DNA of 64,000 bases, taken from an uncultured Clostridia bacterium. Its GTDB lineage: Bacteria > Bacillota > Clostridia > Christensenellales > Borkfalkiaceae. Numbering within the stretch: position 1 is the first letter of the stretch; every line of letters begins with the position of its first letter. A model generated the notes under the pieces. The model did not search any database. It had not been told where the DNA came from and saw nothing but the letters and a program-made list of their open reading frames with translations. The stretch lies in assembly GCA_947631925.1 (NCBI GenBank), contig CANRNE010000005.1, positions 1-64,000 of the forward strand. Direction: 5' to 3'. Below are positions 60,710 through 64,000 of the stretch, in pieces. A program made the position numbers and the translations under genes.

Positions 60710-60733
60710 ACTATGTCACGCAGAGTACTCTGC
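60707..60733 (-). repeat. CGTGA-loop palindrome, copy 4
   Basis: On the minus strand AGTACTCTG-CGTGA-CATAGTATG with two stem mismatches, between dacF and rluB, overlapping the rluB start codon region; same orientation relative to transcription as the other copies. Confidence 0.7.
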
Positions 60734-60767
60734 ACCTCGCGATTTTTTCGGGAGTTTGTCCCCTTTC

Positions 60768-61757
60768 CTATTCCATAATATACAAATTTGCGGAAAAAAT
60801 CAAGCTGTTTTCGAGGAAAATCTCCAATTGCCCCGCAAGTTCTCCTTTTATTTCGGGCGCGGGCGAGAGAAGGTTCGTATGAAAACGGAGACTTCTGAGC
60901 TCCGTCTTTTTGAGCGGATAGGCGAAATTCCCCTTCACCGCGTACCCCTCCCAGCCGCAGGAGACGTCGAGAATGGGATAGAGATTGTATTCGTCGAACG
61001 CCTGCGAAAGGAGCTCGGCGGAGCGCTCGTACATCTCGGGACAGTTGAGAACGACGCTGACAAGGCGCATCCCCTCCCGTTCTGCTGCGGTGACGAGACA
61101 GCGGCCCGCCTGCAGCGTGAAGCCCGTTTTGACGCCGATGGCGCCTTCGAAGCTTTCGAGCATCTTGTTTTTATTCTTCCAGCCCCGCGGCGCGTAGTAG
61201 GCGCAGGAGACGATTTCGCAAAATTTCTCATTCCCCATACAATAGGCCGCGATGAGGGCGAGGTCGCGCGCCGTCGTGTAGTGCCCCTCCGCGGGCAGGC
61301 CGTGCGGATTGCGGAATGCGCTGTTTGTTGCGCCCATTTGGGCGGCGCGGGCGGTCATCTCAGCCGCAAACGCCGGAATGCTCCCGCTGCGGAAGAGGGC
61401 GAGGGCGGTGGCGCAGTCGTTTCCCGAGCGGAGCATGAGGCCGTAGAGCAGGTCGCGGACGGTGTAAATCTCCCCGGCGCGCAGATAGACGCTCGACCCC
61501 TCCACGCCCTCGGCGGCCGCGGGAATTTCCACTTCGGCATCCAAGTCGCAGTCCTCGAGAATGAGGATGGCGGTGAGAATTTTCGTCGTGCTTGCCATGG
61601 GAAGGCGCACCTCCGCATTCTTCTCATGGAGAAAGCGCCTGCTCGAGACTTCGATGACGCACTCCCCGCGCGCCGCGCCCGCTGTGGCATGTGCGGGAGC
61701 GGCGCGCGGGACAAAGAGGAGCAGAAATGCCATCAAAAGCAAGGAAATTTTACGCAT
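60768..61757 (-). CDS. dacF: D-alanyl-D-alanine carboxypeptidase (DacF-like)
   Basis: 329 aa. Signal peptide (MRKISLLLMAFLLLFVPRA), S56-T-T-K59 (SxxK), S111-G-N113 and the GVKTGFT box: complete penicillin-binding transpeptidase fold with C-terminal extension. Trims peptidoglycan pentapeptides; DacF homologues act in the spore-forming lineage. Overlaps ytfJ by 8 nt. Confidence 0.95.
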   Translation of the reverse strand: MRKISLLLMAFLLLFVPRAAPAHATAGAARGECVIEVSSRRFLHEKNAEVRLPMASTTKILTAILILEDCDLDAEVEIPAAAEGVEGSSVYLRAGEIYTVRDLLYGLMLRSGNDCATALALFRSGSIPAFAAEMTARAAQMGATNSAFRNPHGLPAEGHYTTARDLALIAAYCMGNEKFCEIVSCAYYAPRGWKNKNKMLESFEGAIGVKTGFTLQAGRCLVTAAEREGMRLVSVVLNCPEMYERSAELLSQAFDEYNLYPILDVSCGWEGYAVKGNFAYPLKKTELRSLRFHTNLLSPAPEIKGELAGQLEIFLENSLIFSANLYIME

Positions 61758-62124
61758 TTTCCCCCTTTTGCAGCTTGGAAAGCACCTCGCCCGCCTTCTC
61801 GATGAGCCCGTCCAAGGGGTCTTCCGTGATGCGGATGACGCGGCACTCCTTTCCGTCGTCGATGAGAAATCCCGCGGGCTTGATGTTGACCACCGTCCCC
61901 GCGCCGCCCGCGAACGGGAAGCTCTCGTCGTCCTTTATCGCCTTGACTTCGCCGTACTCGCCCCCTCCCGAGAGGTACCCCATCGTCACCTTGGTGAAGG
62001 GAATGACTTGCGTGCCGCTTGCCGAGATGACGGGTTTTCCGATGACCGTGTTGACGTCTATGAGGCTGACGAGGCGCTCTGCCGTCTTCTCCATGATGCC
62101 GTCGATTTGTGTTTTCTTATCCAA
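61750..62124 (-). CDS. ytfJ: Sporulation protein YtfJ (GerW family)
   Basis: 124 aa from a TTG at 62124, chosen because GGAGG lies 10 nt upstream and the protein then begins KKTQIDGIMEKTAERL like other family members. Conserved DVNTVIGKPV, TQVIPFTKVTMGY and GGGAGTVVNIKPAGFLI. Spore/germination-associated in Bacillus; role here unproved. The start overlaps the DUF2953 gene by 67 nt. Confidence 0.88.
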   Translation of the reverse strand: MDKKTQIDGIMEKTAERLVSLIDVNTVIGKPVISASGTQVIPFTKVTMGYLSGGGEYGEVKAIKDDESFPFAGGAGTVVNIKPAGFLIDDGKECRVIRITEDPLDGLIEKAGEVLSKLQKGENA

Positions 62125-62651
62125 TTTATCAATGCCTCCAGAATTTTTTTTGAAATTGCCACGAGCAGAACGAGCTGGTTGAACACAAGCGCCGCCTCCG
62201 CCGTCACGCGCACGGCGGGGCGGTCCGACAGAATCAACCTGCTCCGCAGGGAAAGGAAGGGATGGCGCGTCAAGAGAACAGAGCACGCGCTCCCCGAAAC
62301 GGCGGAGAATGCCGCGCCGACGAGGGCGGAATACGGGGCTTCGGCGCCGCCGCATTCCAAGGTCTGATGCAGCCGAAGGAGCTGGAATCCCTTGAAAATT
62401 TCAAACTTCTTGCGCGCCTTGCTCATGTCTGCATATGGAACGAGCAGGGCGAATTTTTCTGTGAGATGCACGGCAATTCCCTCCTGTCTCGGCTCTGCAT
62501 AGCCGCCGATTGCGGGCAGAATGCGGTAGAGACTGACGGAAAACCACACCTTCGCCTGCCCCGCATCCGCATAGAAGTAGATTTCGACGAACACGGGAAA
62601 GAGCAAAAAGATTGCGAGCGCGAAGGCGGAATACACAAAAAAATCGCCCAT
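62058..62651 (-). CDS. DUF2953-family membrane-associated protein
   Basis: 197 aa. N-terminal membrane helix (about 5-25), then an IYFYADAGQAKVWFSVSLYRI-like beta segment, YADMSKARKKFEIFKGF, and a second hydrophobic stretch near 150-175. Matches the DUF2953 protein usually found between scpB and ytfJ in Clostridia. Function unknown. Short compared with many members, and its C-terminus reads into ytfJ. Confidence 0.75.
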   Translation of the reverse strand: MGDFFVYSAFALAIFLLFPVFVEIYFYADAGQAKVWFSVSLYRILPAIGGYAEPRQEGIAVHLTEKFALLVPYADMSKARKKFEIFKGFQLLRLHQTLECGGAEAPYSALVGAAFSAVSGSACSVLLTRHPFLSLRSRLILSDRPAVRVTAEAALVFNQLVLLVAISKKILEALINWIRKHKSTASWRRRQSASSAS

Positions 62652-62693
62652 ATCAGTAATATGGGCGAAGACCTGAAAATTATTTGAACGAAG

Positions 62694-63416
62694 TCAGGAA
62701 ATTTTGACGATGTTGGTGCCGTCCAACCCCTTGAGGAAGTCGGGAATCTCGAATCCGTCCTCGACGGCCTCCTTGGGCTCCTCCTTGCGCTTGGGCGCGG
62801 GACGGGTCTCGTCGGAGCCGAGCGTGCTGTCCTCGGAGGCGTCGATGGTGTCCCACGCCTCGCGGTTGTAGAGGTAGTTGTCGCGCTCCTCGTCGGGGGT
62901 CGCAATCTTCTGCATCAGCTCCTCATAGTCGGGCAAATCGTCGAGGGAGTTGAGCTTGAAGCGCTTGAGAAATTCATCCGTCGTGCCGAAGAGCACGGGA
63001 TGTCCGATGGCGTCCTTCCTGCCGCAGGGGTAGATGAGTTTGAGCTCGAGAAGGGCGTTGACGCCGTAGTCGCTGTTGACGCCGCGCAGAAGTTCAATCT
63101 CCGAGCGCGTGATGGGCTGTTTGTAGGCGATGATGGCGGCGCATTCGAGAATGGTGCGGGTGAGCTCCTTCTCGCGGATGGGATTGAGCACGGCGGCGAC
63201 CCCGTCCTTATAGGCGGGATTGGAGGCGAACTGCGCCTTCTTGTTGAATTCGAGCAGTTGAATCCCGCTCTCTTCGCCATATTTTTCCTTAATCTTTTCG
63301 AGGCTCTTTTTCACGGCGTTCTCCGTGACGGAGAGCTTGTCCGCGATGTCGGCGATGGCGACCGCCTTCCCGGATGCAAACAGAACTGCCTCGATGATAT
63401 TCGTCAGATTCTCCAA
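62694..63416 (-). CDS. scpB: Segregation and condensation protein B
   Basis: 240 aa. Two winged-helix domains (NIIEAVLFASGKAVAIADIADKL; TILECAAIIAYKQPITRSEIELLRGV) and FGTTDEFLKRFKLNSLDDLP, as in ScpB, plus a ~60-aa acidic C-terminal extension. Joins ScpA and SMC in the condensin complex. About 15 nt downstream of scpA. Confidence 0.97.
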   Translation of the reverse strand: MENLTNIIEAVLFASGKAVAIADIADKLSVTENAVKKSLEKIKEKYGEESGIQLLEFNKKAQFASNPAYKDGVAAVLNPIREKELTRTILECAAIIAYKQPITRSEIELLRGVNSDYGVNALLELKLIYPCGRKDAIGHPVLFGTTDEFLKRFKLNSLDDLPDYEELMQKIATPDEERDNYLYNREAWDTIDASEDSTLGSDETRPAPKRKEEPKEAVEDGFEIPDFLKGLDGTNIVKIS

Positions 63417-63431
63417 AATGTAAGTCCCCCT

Positions 63432-64000
63432 TTATTCGTATTCGTCGATTTGCCGGCCGACCCAGACGTGCGTGGATTCGGGGTTGAAGCGGATGATGAT
63501 TTGCCCGAACTCCTCCTCCTGCCGCACCTGCAGATATTGGTGCTTGAGGAGCTCGAGAAGGGCCTGAAACGTCGTGACAATCTCCGAACGGGTGTAATCC
63601 TTGGTGAAGAGTTCCTCGAAGCGGACCTGCTCCTCGCTGTCAAAGACCTGCAGGATGAAGATAATCTTCTGCTCCACCGTGTACTCGTCGCGGGGAATTT
63701 CGCGGACTTCATCCTCGATGATGGCGCGCTCGCGCTCCACCAACAGGGCGGAAAAGGCAGCAATGAGCCCGTTTAAGGTGAGATTTTCGAGGGAGAACAC
63801 CGTCTTCGTCTCGCCGACGTCCTTATCGGGCTCCTTGAAGTAATACCCTACCGTCTCGAGCTCTTTCAGTTTGGTCATCTCCTCTTTGATGAGGCGATAT
63901 TCCTCGAGGGCGCGGATGAGTTCCGCCTTGTCGTCCTCGATCTCCTGCTCAATCTCGGGGTCTTCCTCGAGGTTGGGAACGAGGGACTGCGCCTTGATTT
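63432..64000 (-). CDS. scpA: Segregation and condensation protein A (5' end beyond window)
   Basis: At least 189 aa. The track ORF begins at an internal ATG (63878), but the frame stays open to the window edge with typical ScpA sequence (EDDKAELIRALEEYRLIKEE), so the gene starts outside. C-terminal winged helix with DEYTVEQKIIFILQVF and QALLELLKHQYLQVRQEEEFGQI. Kleisin bridging SMC heads. Confidence 0.95.
   Translation of the reverse strand, partial: IKAQSLVPNLEEDPEIEQEIEDDKAELIRALEEYRLIKEEMTKLKELETVGYYFKEPDKDVGETKTVFSLENLTLNGLIAAFSALLVERERAIIEDEVREIPRDEYTVEQKIIFILQVFDSEEQVRFEELFTKDYTRSEIVTTFQALLELLKHQYLQVRQEEEFGQIIIRFNPESTHVWVGRQIDEYE

Overview
ORGANISM. The window looks like a chromosomal segment of a GC-rich (roughly high-50s % by eye) low-redundancy Clostridia-type Bacillota, probably a gut anaerobe. 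Evidence: IspH fused to ribosomal S1 domains beside cmk and plsC, SpoVG and YtfJ/GerW sporulation-lineage proteins, DacF, a GlgC/GlgD pair, Na+-pumping decarboxylase genes, a LexA with a Bacillus-type (Cheo) operator, AGGAGG ribosome binding sites and consensus sigma-A promoters. There is no transposase, phage gene or CRISPR array. The exact genus cannot be read from the sequence.

LAYOUT. 0-1.1 kb: tRNA-Ser(GGA) followed by 2.3 tandem copies of a 198-bp, very hairpin-rich unit that re-creates the last 21 nt of the tRNA, then a dispersed palindromic repeat. 1.1-9.8 kb: a large Ig-like/carbohydrate-binding lipoprotein and a membrane-anchored, domain-permuted GH3 glycosidase. 9.8-13.1 kb (minus): a small zinc-ribbon protein and groES-groEL, bracketed by mosaic repeats; groESL has a long structured leader and no CIRCE. 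13.1-16.8 kb: dCMP deaminase, cyclophilin, purB, dinB. 16.9-23.9 kb: BspA-like leucine-rich-repeat lipoprotein, a TIR-methyltransferase fusion, a TtcA-like tRNA thiolase, a small lipoprotein. 24.0-31.3 kb: lipase, tRNA-Leu(CAA), polA, coaE, an SPFH protein, tRNA-Trp(CCA), rnhA, a VTT/DedA-like membrane protein. 31.5-38.1 kb: a biotin-dependent Na+-pump decarboxylase operon with both an acyl-CoA and an oxaloacetate carboxyltransferase, then surE and a YhiN-like flavoprotein. 38.2-46.2 kb: AroH-Cmk fusion, plsC, ispH-rpsA fusion, htpG, csp, spoVG, murC. 46.3-56.4 kb: complete glycogen operon glgB-glgC-glgD-glgA-glgP-GH13 amylase. 56.4-64 kb: AT-rich spacer with a dif-like palindrome, XerS-like recombinase, hflX, small Cys-rich protein, lexA, rluB, then dacF-ytfJ-DUF2953-scpB-scpA reading leftward and off the window edge.

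HOW IT FITS TOGETHER. The cell makes glycogen (glg operon), displays large polysaccharide-binding and -cleaving surface proteins that share a common Cys-pair module and CBM-like modules, and appears to conserve energy by decarboxylation coupled to Na+ export. Several genes (polA, murC, the lipase, the XerS-like gene) have a start codon only 7-10 nt after a sigma-A -10 box, so they are probably leaderless. The most unusual items are the TIR-methyltransferase fusion, the tRNA-Ser-linked tandem structured element, the dif-like site directly upstream of a single XerS-like recombinase at a strand switch, and two families of intergenic palindromes whose stems show compensatory changes.
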